Below are positions 8,265-16,456 of a stretch of 33,133 nt of DNA, piece by piece. The stretch comes from an uncultured Collinsella sp. (GTDB lineage Bacteria > Actinomycetota > Coriobacteriia > Coriobacteriales > Coriobacteriaceae). The translations under genes and the position numbers were made by a program. The stretch spans positions 1 to 33,133 of the forward strand of contig URVF01000001.1 in NCBI GenBank assembly GCA_900551185.1. The letters run 5' to 3'. The notes under the pieces were generated by a model, which worked only from the letters and a program-made list of their open reading frames with translations, had not been told where the DNA came from and made no database searches. Each line of letters opens with the position of its first letter. The first letter of the stretch is position 1.

Positions 8265-8486
8265 TTACTGAACCTCGACGACGGCGGCCTCCTCCTTGCG
8301 GATGGAAAGCTCGTAGCCGCGCACGTTGATCTCGACCGGATCACCGAGCGGTGCAACCTTCACGACCTTGAACGAAGTGCCCTTGATGAGCCCCAGGTCC
8401 ATAAGGTGGCGGCGAAGCGCACCCTCACCGTGAAGCTTGACGATGGTGGAGCTCTCGCCCACCTTAACGTCACCCAACGTCTTCAT
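8265..8486 (-). CDS. feoA: FeoA family protein (second copy)
   Basis: The 73-residue product is a single FeoA SH3-like domain, with HLMDLGLIKGTSFKVVKVAP in the middle and VEINVRGYELSIRKEEA near the end. FeoA is a small cytoplasmic partner that binds FeoB and is needed for full ferrous-iron transport. AAGGGGGA lies upstream of ATG 8486. It lies 40 bases after the first feoA and 123 before feoB, so the three are probably one transcript. Two distinct FeoA proteins upstream of one FeoB is a common arrangement in anaerobes. Confidence 0.95.
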   Translation of the reverse strand: MKTLGDVKVGESSTIVKLHGEGALRRHLMDLGLIKGTSFKVVKVAPLGDPVEINVRGYELSIRKEEAAVVEVQ

Positions 8487-8526
8487 TTACTTGTCCCCCT
8501 TTCAGTGCGTACAGAATTACCGTCGA

Positions 8527-8769
8527 CTAACCGACGGTCATGATGTGCATGGCCACCTTGGAATCGATACCAAAGCGTGCGCCCAGCACAGTGACGATGA
8601 TATTGGCGCCACTCGAGCTCACCACGTGGATTTCGCTGCCCTCGACAAAGCCGAGGTCCTTGAGGTGGTGCTTCATATCCTCATTGCCCTTTACGCGAGA
8701 CACGCGCACGGTTTCGCCCGCTTTTACCATCGAAAGCGGCATGGCCGGCATCTGCGGTCCGCAAGACAT
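8527..8769 (-). CDS. feoA: FeoA family protein (first copy)
   Basis: The 80-residue protein has an N-terminal extension (MSCGPQMPAMPLSMV) before the FeoA domain. The domain shows KHHLKDLGFVEGSEIHVVSS and ends in the typical GIDSKVAMHIMTV strand. It differs clearly from the second copy, so the pair are old paralogs rather than a fresh duplication. AGGAG precedes ATG 8769. It is the first gene of the feo transcript and lies just downstream of the large inverted repeat at 8812-8865, a likely control site. Confidence 0.94.
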   Translation of the reverse strand: MSCGPQMPAMPLSMVKAGETVRVSRVKGNEDMKHHLKDLGFVEGSEIHVVSSSGANIIVTVLGARFGIDSKVAMHIMTVG

Positions 8770-8811
8770 GAGTTGCTCCTAACGTCAGTTCGTCCTCAAC
8801 ATCGACGCGAT

Positions 8812-8865
8812 AAAAGTTAACCACGTCTATGTTCGCTTTAGTAAACTAGCACGTGGTTAACTTTT
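8812..8865 (-). promoter_or_regulatory. 15-bp perfect inverted repeat upstream of the feo operon
   Basis: AAAAGTTAACCACGT at 8812-8826 and its exact inverse at 8851-8865 flank a 24-base AT-richer spacer, 43 bases before the first feoA start. Its size and place fit the operator of a dimeric metal-dependent repressor or two co-bound dimers. The regulator is not in the window. Confidence 0.6.
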
Positions 8866-8913
8866 TGGAAAGGGTCCCCATTCAGATTTCGAAAAAGTTT
8901 CCTATACGAAACA

Positions 8914-8948
8914 AAGGCGCCGCAAAGACTGTCTCTTTGCGGCGCCTT
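8914..8948 (-). terminator. Intrinsic terminator after the HPr-like gene
   Basis: A perfect 15-bp stem (AAGGCGCCGCAAAGA and its inverse) with a 5-base loop lies 53 bases past the stop codon. TTTGTTTCG follows the stem on the minus strand. Confidence 0.85.
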
Positions 8949-9001
8949 GCCATACCAATTGATGCAACAGAGGGGACTGCCCCTTTGTCACATTGTTGAG
9001 G

Positions 9002-9250
9002 TTAGAGCGAGAGGTTTCTGATCGACGTAACGCAGGAGGCCTCATCTACGCCCGAAACGCGGAAGATGATGTCCTCGCCGCACTCGCCGTAGAGAGCCAT
9101 GAGTCCCATGACATCGCGGCCATCCGTGTGGCGATCGCCGATGCTGACTGACACGTCGCTACGATGCTTGGCAATGATGTCATAGAGCAGCGCAACCGGG
9201 CGGGCATGTAATCCCAACGGATCTTTAATCGTCTTTGTAAACTCGACCAT
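9002..9250 (-). CDS. HPr-family phosphocarrier with Asp at the Ser46 position
   Basis: The 82-residue protein is a whole HPr fold. HPr passes phosphate from EI to EIIA in the sugar phosphotransferase system through His15. Counting from ATG 9250 puts the histidine of LGLHARP exactly at residue 15, which supports this start; GGAGG lies just upstream. The regulatory serine of HPr, normally Ser46 in KSIMG, is replaced by D46 in GRDVMGLMAL, a natural acidic substitute. HPr kinase could therefore not phosphorylate it, and it may act as a fixed mimic. It stands alone with its own terminator, far from any EI gene. It could be a second HPr with a regulatory task. Confidence 0.9.
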   Translation of the reverse strand: MVEFTKTIKDPLGLHARPVALLYDIIAKHRSDVSVSIGDRHTDGRDVMGLMALYGECGEDIIFRVSGVDEASCVTSIRNLSL

Positions 9251-9347
9251 GTCCCCTCCCACGACATCGCACATTCGGCCGGCAAAACCCAGCCACGTGG
9301 TAGCTATTGTACCGTTAGATGCTTCTCGAGAGCTCCTCTGAACACCT

Positions 9348-9569
9348 CGTGGTCAAAAAGTGGCAAATATGAGTACTGTCACCAATTTAGTAGCAGCAAA
9401 ATCGAGAGCAAATTGCCTAATTTGAGCGATTCGAAGAGGTTGAAAGCCGTCAAACGCCCTTTAAAGGGAGTTAGATAAATCGATTTTGAGCCCATTTTCG
9501 CTCAGAGCAGGCCGAAAAATATGGCACTTCTTTTGCAACAGTACTCATATTTGGCATTTTTTGACCACG
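9348..9569. repeat. MITE-like element with 32-bp terminal inverted repeats
   Basis: The arms at 9348-9379 and 9538-9569 match at 30 of 32 positions as inverted copies (CGTGGTCAAAAA, then CAAATATGAGTACTGT). They enclose 158 bases of AT-richer DNA with no gene. No target-site duplication is visible. It could be a small mobile element without transposase or a large transcribed hairpin. It fills most of the gap 9251-9672. Confidence 0.65.
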
Positions 9570-9597
9570 GGGGCCAAGACCATGCCCCAAAACACAA

Positions 9598-9625
9598 AAG
9601 GAGGGGCCTCGTAAGGCCCCTCCTT
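9598..9625 (-). terminator. Intrinsic terminator after the amino-acid permease
   Basis: A perfect 11-bp stem AAGGAGGGGCC/GGCCCCTCCTT with a 6-base loop lies about 48 bases past the stop. TTTTGTGTTTT follows on the minus strand. Confidence 0.88.
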
Positions 9626-9672
9626 AGGAAAGGGAATCGATTTATTCCACAGCCGTAGATTAATCCTAGCCG

Positions 9673-11136
9673 CTACTCCATCATATCGAGGACGGAAAGG
9701 CGAAGCTCGTTCTCGGCGGCCTCGGGATCGGTCTCGCGCAGGCGGTTGATGTAGCGGTTGTACCACATCACGGCAAGGCCCAAGAAGACAACCACGCCGC
9801 CAACGTTGTAGACCAGCGTCAGCCACAGCGGCTGATCGAGCGGAATGGTGCCGCAGATAAGCACGAAGCAGAAGACCACAAGCAGGAATGCGGCAACGAC
9901 CAGGCCAAAGCTGCGCGAACCCATGCGGAAGCCACGGGGAGCGGCGTCAAAGTTCTTGCGCAGCATAAAGTAGGCAAGCAAAATCAGCAGCGGTGGGAGC
10001 AGAGCGGTGGCAGCCGTCATGTTGGTGACGATCATGAGCAGGTCGTCGAGGTTACCGGAGCCCAGGGCCGGAATGATCAGGATGGGGACGACGATGGCGA
10101 ACTGCAGCCAAGCAGCGCGGGCAGGAATGCCATGCTCGTTGAGCTCGACGATCTTGCTACCAAAGACGCCCTTGGGGATCTCGGTGAAGAAGACCTTGAT
10201 GGGAGCGGAGGTCCACATCATGAGGGAGCCCAGCGTGGCGGCGAGAAGGATCAAGCCGATGGCGCGCGTAGACACTTCCATGGGAATGCCAAAGTGGGCA
10301 AAGACAGCGCCGAATACGTCGAAGATACCGGTGGAGATGGCAACGCCGCCCTCGGGGATGAACAGGTTAACCAGCAGCGAAGCGCCTGCATACAGAAGGC
10401 CGATGGTCAGGCCGGCGATAACGACGGTGCGCACGAAGGCCTTGACGCCACCCTTAAGGTCGTTAAGGAACACGCCGACAGACTCAGCGCCGCCAACGCC
10501 CTGGATGATCCAGGCAAGCGTACCGAAGAAGCCCCACGCAGTTGCGAAGTTGCTCATGTCGGGAGCCATGTTAGCGGGAGTAGGAGCCGTAGCGAACTCA
10601 ACGCCGCCAAAGGCAGCAGCCAGGGACAGCAGGATGAACACGGCGGTCAGGCCGAGAGCCGCGGTCGAACCGAAGGAGGAAATGGAGCCGATCCACTTAG
10701 CGCCCTTGGTCGAAACCCACGTGGCGATAGCAAAGACGACGATCTCGATAATGGTGATCCACAGCTGCGAAAGCTCGGCGTTGGCACCAAAGAACACGTA
10801 GCTCGCGTAGATGATGACGTTGGGCAGGACGGACGCAAAGAAGAACAGGTTAACGAACCAGTAGCTAAATGCCGTCAGGAACGCCCAGCGACCACCCATC
10901 GAGGTCTTAACCCATGCGTACACGCCAGACTCGGAGTCCTTGTTGAGGCCGACGAACTCGGCGGTAACCAGGGTATAGGGGACAAAGTACAAAAGCGTGG
11001 CGAAGAAGAACGACGGCGCAGCTGCCAAGCCGATGGCCGCGTTGTTGTTGATGATGTTCTTGATACCGAACACGGCGGCGACCGTCATGCCCAGCAGAGC
11101 GAACGAACCAATCGTTCCTCGTTTTTCAGAGCTCAT
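9673..11136 (-). CDS. APC-superfamily amino acid permease (glutamate/GABA antiporter-like)
   Basis: The 487-residue protein has about 12 hydrophobic helices and the APC-family start: FALLGMTVAAVFGIKNI, then AEFVGLNKDSESGVYAWV, the helix-3 motif of the AGT/GadC-YjeM branch. It should exchange or import amino acids at the cytoplasmic membrane. The exact substrate cannot be read from sequence. The start is ATG 11136 rather than the in-frame TTG 11148, because GGGAGGG sits five bases before the ATG and overlaps the TTG. It is monocistronic, with its own terminator and a 150-base leader. A weak hairpin (11213-11224 with 11255-11266) lies in the gap to ebgC. Confidence 0.93.
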   Translation of the reverse strand: MSSEKRGTIGSFALLGMTVAAVFGIKNIINNNAAIGLAAAPSFFFATLLYFVPYTLVTAEFVGLNKDSESGVYAWVKTSMGGRWAFLTAFSYWFVNLFFFASVLPNVIIYASYVFFGANAELSQLWITIIEIVVFAIATWVSTKGAKWIGSISSFGSTAALGLTAVFILLSLAAAFGGVEFATAPTPANMAPDMSNFATAWGFFGTLAWIIQGVGGAESVGVFLNDLKGGVKAFVRTVVIAGLTIGLLYAGASLLVNLFIPEGGVAISTGIFDVFGAVFAHFGIPMEVSTRAIGLILLAATLGSLMMWTSAPIKVFFTEIPKGVFGSKIVELNEHGIPARAAWLQFAIVVPILIIPALGSGNLDDLLMIVTNMTAATALLPPLLILLAYFMLRKNFDAAPRGFRMGSRSFGLVVAAFLLVVFCFVLICGTIPLDQPLWLTLVYNVGGVVVFLGLAVMWYNRYINRLRETDPEAAENELRLSVLDMME

Positions 11137-11289
11137 AAGCCCTCCCAATCATCTGTTAAATGTCATCTAAAACCGTCCGAGCTGCAAGTGCAAACACGGA
11201 TGGCGCACCTGCTAAGGGGAATGGGGAAAAGGGAGTCAACAAAGCCATCCCCCTTAACGGCGCGAAGCAAACGTCCAGGCGGACGAATA

Positions 11290-11745
11290 CTACTTGTTGG
11301 GGAAGGAATAACCTTCGACTGTCACGTGCAGTACCACGACGCGGGGATCCGCGGCATCGGCCACGACACGGTAGGCCTCGTCAATTTCGACGACGGCAAC
11401 GCCGCCGGCGGGAATCGTCACGGTCTCCCCCGTACCCTCAAAGCGCTCGCGATCATCGATATCGCTGTAGGCGCGCGTACAGGTAAGATCGGCCTTGGAA
11501 GCCACCTCAACGGTCAGATTGCCGTCGAGCGGGGCGAGCACGGCATGGTAGCGACGGTGACCGACCAGATCGGCAGTAGCCGCCTCGTGGGCGTTCACCC
11601 ACCAATACACCAGCGAGTCGCCGATAGAGTACGCCACATCGTGCTGCAGTTCAGAAACGCCGTCGAGTGCCTGACCGGTACGCATCCACTTCTTGACGGA
11701 CTTCATCTGGGCGTCGAAATCGGCACGCGAGTTAAAGATATGCAT
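11290..11745 (-). CDS. ebgC: YhcH/YjgK/YiaL family protein, beta-galactosidase small subunit (EbgC-like)
   Basis: The 151-residue cupin-fold protein belongs to the family that includes EbgC, the small subunit of evolved beta-galactosidase in E. coli. Recognisable parts are the start MHIFNSRADFDAQM, the centre GDSLVYWWVNAHEA and HRRYHAVLAPLDG, and the end VVVLHVTVEGYSF. In E. coli EbgC binds EbgA and is needed for activity. AAGGAGG lies eight bases upstream of ATG 11745, within the final codons of the large-subunit gene. The three-base gap implies translational coupling and a fixed subunit ratio. Confidence 0.9.
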   Translation of the reverse strand: MHIFNSRADFDAQMKSVKKWMRTGQALDGVSELQHDVAYSIGDSLVYWWVNAHEAATADLVGHRRYHAVLAPLDGNLTVEVASKADLTCTRAYSDIDDRERFEGTGETVTIPAGGVAVVEIDEAYRVVADAADPRVVVLHVTVEGYSFPNK

Positions 11746-11748
11746 GAC

Positions 11749-14700
11749 TTATGCCTCCTTAATGGGTGCCAGCGCCTGAGCCAGATCGGCAGACGTCAGC
11801 GGTCGCAGGGACACCTCAAAGCTGAAGCTCTCAAAACGGGTGCGATAGGAATCGAGCACCTCGGAACCCCAAGAGTTCGAGCCAAGGCCGAGCAGCTGGT
11901 CGTTGATGTTGACCGTAACCGTGTCGCCCGGGACAAGATCGTAGACATGCTTGGCGCTATCGATAGCCTCGCAGCTATAGGGCCATGCGGAGAACGAGAA
12001 CGGATTGGAAGCGGCGTCGCTCGGACGCGTCACGACCAGACCGTCACCGTGGCTGGAGCGCAGGGCAACCCAGCGGGTACCCTCGCGGTTGGCACAGTCC
12101 TGAGGCATAACGTAGGGCGTGAACATGTCGTCGACCGTAGTGCGGTAATGACCGACCGGGTTGGCACGCAGCGAGTCCGGATAGTTCTCGCCCGGGCCGT
12201 GGCCATACCACTCGACGGCACGATCGCAACCGGGAACCTCAAAGGAGATGCCGATGCGCGGGATAATGTCCGAATAGTCGCCGTAGGGCTCGCCGGAAAC
12301 CTTGAGGTCGACGCGACCGCTCGGAAGCACGGTGTAGACAAGCTCGACGCGCATGCCGAACGCGCGGACGGGAGGAGCAATACGTTGGCTCACGGTAACG
12401 ACGACCGCATTGCCGTCCTGCTTCCAAAAAACCTTGCGGGTGGACGTCTGCATTACATCAATGAAGTTGTCCTTCCACAGGGAGTCGTACTCCTGGGCGT
12501 GGTTGTCGACGAGCGGATGCCAAAAACCAACCTGGGGACCAGAGGCCATGACGTCACGCCCGGATGCCTTCCACTTGCTCACGGTGCCGTTGACCTTGCT
12601 GAAGGTCAGCTCGCCGTTGAGGGAGTGAATGCGAATCTCCTGCTCGGTCTCCTCGACCGTAAGCTCAGAACGAGCTGGGGCGGCGATGGCCGGCGCCGGA
12701 TGGTTTGCGATGGCAAACTGGCTTGCACCCAGCTGGAACATCGGCTCGCACCAGACGTGAGCGGCCATGGTGTAGGCGCGCACGGTCAGCAGGGTCTCGC
12801 CTACCGCGGCCTCGCGAATCACCAGCGGAAGCTGGACGGACTCGCCGGGGGCAACCGCACCGGGCATGAGCGTCTTGCGGCAAACCACGTCGCCGTCCAC
12901 CAGGGTCTCCGCCGACAGGCAAACATCCTCGAGGGTGGTAAACCAACGCTTGTTGGTGACGGTCAGCTCGCCCGCCTCGGCATCGTAGGCCATGCGAACC
13001 GGGCAGATGACCTGACCATACTCAGTGAGGCCCGGGCTCGGCTGCTGCCAAGGGAACACCATGCCGTCGATGCAGAAGTTGCTGTTATTGGGGTAATCGC
13101 CGTTGTCGCCACCATACATATCGTAGGCAACGCCGTCCTCGGTCACAGCAGCCAAACCGTGGTCGCACCATTCCCAGATAAACTGGCCTTGGATGCAATC
13201 CCAGCGATCGAAGACCTCCTGGTACTCGGACAGACCTCCGGGGCCATTACCCATGGAGTGGCCATACTCGCAGTTGATGCGCGGCTTGGGGAACGGATGC
13301 TCACCAAAGTCGTTCATCTGCGACACACGGGAGTACATCGTGGAAATGACGTCGACGGTATCGGCGTTGCGGTCCTCCTCGTAGTGGACCGGACGACCAT
13401 CGAGCTCGTGAGCCTTGGCGTACATCGCGCGGATGTTGCAGCCATAGCCGCTCTCGTTGCCCAGCGACCACATGATGATGCACGCGTGGTTGCGCTCCTG
13501 CATCACCAGGCGCTCAATACGGTCGACGTAGGCCGGCTCCCATGCCGGGTCGTCGGTAACCAGGGCGATGTTGCCGATATTCTCGAAGCCGTGGCTCTCC
13601 ATATCGGTCTCGGCGACCAGCATGATGCCATACTCATCACACAGCTCGTAGAAGCGCGGGTCATTGGCATAGTGAGAGGTGCGCACTGCGTTGATGTTGT
13701 GCTGCTTCATGAGCTCCAGGTCGCGGCGCATGCGATCGAGGCCCACGGCGCGGCCCTTCTGATCGTCGTGATCGTGGCGGTTGACGCCATGCATCTTAAA
13801 GTAAGTGCCGTTGAGGTAGATATGATTGCCCTCGACCGTCACCTCGGCAAGACCCTGGCGATGCGGGACGTACTCGCTCACCTTGTCGCCGTCGTAGACC
13901 TCAAACGTAAGATCGTAGAGGAAGGGGTCCTCGGGATTCCAGAAGTGGGCATCGGTCACGCTGCACTCGGCATGGCCGTCGACGCACTCACCCGTAGCCA
14001 CCACGTTCTCGCCATCGCTGAGCGTAAACACAACGCGGGAAGCGCCCTCGGCAACCGTATCGAGCGTGATCAGAGCGGCATCGCCCTCGCGGTGCGTGCG
14101 GAACCTAAAGTCGACCAGGTGCGCGGCGGGACGCTGCATAAGGTACACATCGCGGAAGATGCCCGAGGCCCACCACATGTCCTGATCCTCGATGTAGCTG
14201 CCATCGCTGTACTGCAGGACCTTGACCGCAAACAGGTTGTCGCCCTCGACGAGCGCGTCGGTCACGTCGAACTCGGCAGACAGGCGCGAACCCTTGGTCA
14301 TGCCGATATACTGACCGTTGACGTACAGCTCGCCATAGCTCTCGATGCCGTCGAAGCGAATGATCTCGCGAGCGCCGGCAGGAACGGCGGGAAGGTTGAC
14401 GATGCGCTGGTAGACGCCCGTGGGGTCGTCGGAGGGAACGAACGGCTGATCAACCGGGAACGGGAAACCCTCGTCGGTGTAGGCAAGGTTGCCATAGCCG
14501 CCCACCTGCCACAGGTGCGGAACCTCCACGTGATCCCACTCGGGCTTGTACGTGGAGAGTTCCTCGTTGGAGACGGCAGCGGGGCCCTCAAAGAGGCGGA
14601 ACTGCCACGAGCCGGACAGCTGGACAAACCCGCGCGACAGCTCGCGGCTGTACGTTGCAGCGAGATCGGCAGTCTCGTAACCCATAAAGTACGCATGGGG

Positions 14701-14757
14701 TGCCAGGCGGTTCCTGTGGGTGAGCGCTTGGTTTTCCCAATCGTTAATGGCGTCCAT
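11749..14757 (-). CDS. ebgA: Glycoside hydrolase family 2 beta-galactosidase large subunit (EbgA-like)
   Basis: The 1002-residue protein has the LacZ/EbgA order: sugar-binding jelly roll (about 45-220), immunoglobulin-like domain, TIM barrel (about 315-610), and the C-terminal Bgal_small_N domain (about 720-990). The acid/base glutamate is E435 in WSLGNESGYG and the nucleophile is E497 in INCEYGHSMGN. The barrel entry GVNRHDHDDQKGRA is typical of this family. It cleaves terminal beta-galactosides such as lactose in the cytoplasm; no signal peptide is seen. AAGGAG precedes ATG 14757. It is co-transcribed with the small subunit and faces a LacI repressor across three operators. No sugar transporter lies next to it. 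Confidence 0.97.
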   Translation of the reverse strand: MDAINDWENQALTHRNRLAPHAYFMGYETADLAATYSRELSRGFVQLSGSWQFRLFEGPAAVSNEELSTYKPEWDHVEVPHLWQVGGYGNLAYTDEGFPFPVDQPFVPSDDPTGVYQRIVNLPAVPAGAREIIRFDGIESYGELYVNGQYIGMTKGSRLSAEFDVTDALVEGDNLFAVKVLQYSDGSYIEDQDMWWASGIFRDVYLMQRPAAHLVDFRFRTHREGDAALITLDTVAEGASRVVFTLSDGENVVATGECVDGHAECSVTDAHFWNPEDPFLYDLTFEVYDGDKVSEYVPHRQGLAEVTVEGNHIYLNGTYFKMHGVNRHDHDDQKGRAVGLDRMRRDLELMKQHNINAVRTSHYANDPRFYELCDEYGIMLVAETDMESHGFENIGNIALVTDDPAWEPAYVDRIERLVMQERNHACIIMWSLGNESGYGCNIRAMYAKAHELDGRPVHYEEDRNADTVDVISTMYSRVSQMNDFGEHPFPKPRINCEYGHSMGNGPGGLSEYQEVFDRWDCIQGQFIWEWCDHGLAAVTEDGVAYDMYGGDNGDYPNNSNFCIDGMVFPWQQPSPGLTEYGQVICPVRMAYDAEAGELTVTNKRWFTTLEDVCLSAETLVDGDVVCRKTLMPGAVAPGESVQLPLVIREAAVGETLLTVRAYTMAAHVWCEPMFQLGASQFAIANHPAPAIAAPARSELTVEETEQEIRIHSLNGELTFSKVNGTVSKWKASGRDVMASGPQVGFWHPLVDNHAQEYDSLWKDNFIDVMQTSTRKVFWKQDGNAVVVTVSQRIAPPVRAFGMRVELVYTVLPSGRVDLKVSGEPYGDYSDIIPRIGISFEVPGCDRAVEWYGHGPGENYPDSLRANPVGHYRTTVDDMFTPYVMPQDCANREGTRWVALRSSHGDGLVVTRPSDAASNPFSFSAWPYSCEAIDSAKHVYDLVPGDTVTVNINDQLLGLGSNSWGSEVLDSYRTRFESFSFEVSLRPLTSADLAQALAPIKEA

Positions 14758-14790
14758 GGTGATGCTCCTTCATCATCGTAGTGATTCTTG

Positions 14791-14891
14791 TGCAACCGGT
14801 TGTCCTTATCTTACGGGCGATGCAAAAAACTGTGCAACCGGTTGTCCGCTGAACGGTCGATTTGGTCGGGTTAACGGTGCAACCGGTTGTA
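14791..14891. promoter_or_regulatory. Three LacI-type operators upstream of ebgA
   Basis: Palindromic sites TGCAACCGGTTGTM lie at 14791-14804, 14833-14846 and 14878-14891. Dyad centres are 42 and 45 bases apart, close to four helical turns, so bound dimers would sit on roughly the same face of the DNA. The core AACCGGTT with flanking GC/GT is a common LacI/GalR-family operator form. The obvious binder is the divergent regulator at 15134. Confidence 0.85.
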
Positions 14892-15017
14892 CAACCGCGA
14901 CACTTATGTCACCCTGAGTATCGAAACTCAGCGCAAGACATCGTTCTCAAGCTCGTAGGCAACCGCCACGCCCGCTGATATCTCACCCATACGAGACGTA
15001 TTCGATTGCGGCTTGGT

Positions 15018-15072
15018 TGCAAAACGACACCGGTCACCGGATATCATGAACACTGTTCAGGCGCACTATAGT
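15018..15072 (+). promoter_or_regulatory. Regulator promoter region with a TGAACA palindrome
   Basis: The 13-base odd-centred palindrome TGAACACTGTTCA lies at 15047-15059. TATCAT (15042-15047) and TATAGT (15067-15072) are possible -10 elements. The palindrome differs from the three ebg sites, so a second regulator may act on the lacI-type gene. Confidence 0.35.
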
Positions 15073-15133
15073 AAGCTGTATCCGCACCAGCCCGTATCAG
15101 CGACAACATCGACCGCATTCTCCAGGAGACGCC

Positions 15134-16150
15134 ATGACCCAACCAGTTCGCACCGCACCTACGCTTGCCGAGGTTGCCGCAGCTGCCGGCGTGTCGCGCT
15201 CCACGGCATCGCGCGCTCTCAACGATTCGCCCCGCATTAGCGAGGAAACCAAAAGGCGCGTCCGCGCGGCGGCCAAGGAAGTCAATTTTGTCCCCAACGC
15301 TCGTGGCCGAGCGCTCGCTGTCGGGCGCACGGAAATCATCGCCGTGCTCGTGACCGAGCCTCTGAGTGAACTCTTCAGCGACCCCACCTATAGCGAGTTT
15401 TTGAGCGGCATTACCGAGGAACTGTCGGAGTCGTCCTATCTGCCCGTTATCTTGCAGGCGTCTTCTACGCATGAGCGCAACCGCGCACGCGAGCACTTTG
15501 AGCGCCGCTCGTTCGACGCCGTGATCGACGTCTCTCCCTACAAAGGCAGCGAGCTGCTCGAGGTGCTGCGCGAGCTGGGCGTACCCACCGTGTTGTGCGG
15601 CCAGCTCGAGGGCCACCCCTATCGCGATGTGTTCTCGACGGTCTACTCTGACGACGAAGAGGGCGGACATTTTGCGGCACTCGCCATGAAGGATCGCGGG
15701 CGCAAAGATATCGTCGCCGTGTTGGGACCGCAAGACAACCCCGCTGTTGTCGACCGCCTGCGCGGCTACCGCGCCGTCTTGGGCGAAGACCTCCCAGACG
15801 CAAACGTTATCTATACCGGCTGGAACAGCGGAGACGGCTATCAGGCCATGCACCAGATCCTCGCGCGCGAGATTGCTTTCGATGGCGTGCTCTGCGGATC
15901 GGACCGTATCGCGGCTGGCGTCATCACCGCACTCAACGAGGCAGGCCTATCCGTTCCTGCGGACGTTTCTGTCGTCGGCTTCGACGATCACGAGATTGCG
16001 GCGCGCTGCGTCCCCGCGCTCACGACCGTCCGCCAGCCCCTGCGCGAAGAAGGACACATGGCCGCCAACATTGCGCTCGACATGATCAAGGGTGCCGAGC
16101 CCACCACCTCCGTGATGCATATGCAGCTGATCCAGAGAGACTCGCTATAA
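15134..16150 (+). CDS. LacI-family repressor of the ebg genes (inferred)
   Basis: The 338-residue protein has a complete LacI helix-turn-helix (LAEVAAAAGVSRSTASRALN, about residues 11-30) and a hinge PNARGRAL (about 54-61). A periplasmic-binding-like sensor follows from about residue 65 to 335, including VLCGSDRIAAGVITALNEAG and VSVVGFDDHEIA. AGGAG lies upstream of ATG 15134. It is transcribed divergently from ebgA across a 376-base region that holds three matching operators, the standard arrangement for a local sugar repressor. The inducer is probably a galactoside or product of EbgA. The operator pairing is inferred from position and motif type. Confidence 0.92.
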   Translation: MTQPVRTAPTLAEVAAAAGVSRSTASRALNDSPRISEETKRRVRAAAKEVNFVPNARGRALAVGRTEIIAVLVTEPLSELFSDPTYSEFLSGITEELSESSYLPVILQASSTHERNRAREHFERRSFDAVIDVSPYKGSELLEVLRELGVPTVLCGQLEGHPYRDVFSTVYSDDEEGGHFAALAMKDRGRKDIVAVLGPQDNPAVVDRLRGYRAVLGEDLPDANVIYTGWNSGDGYQAMHQILAREIAFDGVLCGSDRIAAGVITALNEAGLSVPADVSVVGFDDHEIAARCVPALTTVRQPLREEGHMAANIALDMIKGAEPTTSVMHMQLIQRDSL

Positions 16151-16156
16151 GAAACT

Positions 16157-16324
16157 GGGGCAGGCTTTCTGCCAGACAGTTGTTGCGGAAAGCCTGCCCC
16201 GTTTTGAGCGCTCATTCTGGGGCACAGTTTCCGTTAGACAGCTCAACCGGAAACTGTGCCCCATTATTTTGCCGAATACTGGGTCGCGCTTTCCCAGAGG
16301 ACCCCCTTTGGGAAAGCGCGACCC
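16157..16324. repeat. Three consecutive long-stem hairpins
   Basis: Hairpin A pairs 16157-16169 with 16188-16200 (GGGGCAGGCTTTC). Hairpin B pairs 16218-16233 with 16248-16263 (TGGGGCACAGTTTCCG). Hairpin C pairs 16281-16296 with 16309-16324 (GGGTCGCGCTTTCCCA). All stems are perfect. Loops of A and B share AGACAG. TTTT after A and TTATTTT after B would make A and B plus-strand terminators for the LacI gene. Three in a row is far more than termination requires. Confidence 0.75.
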
Positions 16325-16402
16325 CTTCTGGACGCAGATTCCGGGTTGTAGTTTCCCGGCGCACGACGGCAAGCCTCCAAACCATGACGTCACGACATAA
16401 AA

Positions 16403-16433
16403 AACGAGGGAAGGCCCGCGTCCTTCCCTCGTT
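16403..16433 (-). terminator. Intrinsic terminator after aspS
   Basis: A perfect 12-bp stem AACGAGGGAAGG/CCTTCCCTCGTT with a 7-base loop lies 23 bases past the stop. TTTTTT follows on the minus strand. Confidence 0.93.
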
Positions 16434-16456
16434 ACAGGCAATATGTAGCCGTTCGC

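Noticed and set aside
10132..14781. A 1549-codon open frame on the plus strand.
   Set aside because: It lies antisense to the permease and both ebg genes, whose domains and catalytic residues are clear. High GC in third positions leaves the opposite strand free of stops; the translation has no domain.
15044..15853. A 269-codon minus-strand frame over the ebg repressor.
   Set aside because: The plus-strand LacI protein is complete with helix-turn-helix and sensor domain, so the opposite frame is a shadow.
16157..16324. The hairpin array as a CRISPR.
   Set aside because: The stems differ in sequence, and there are no identical direct repeats or regular spacers.
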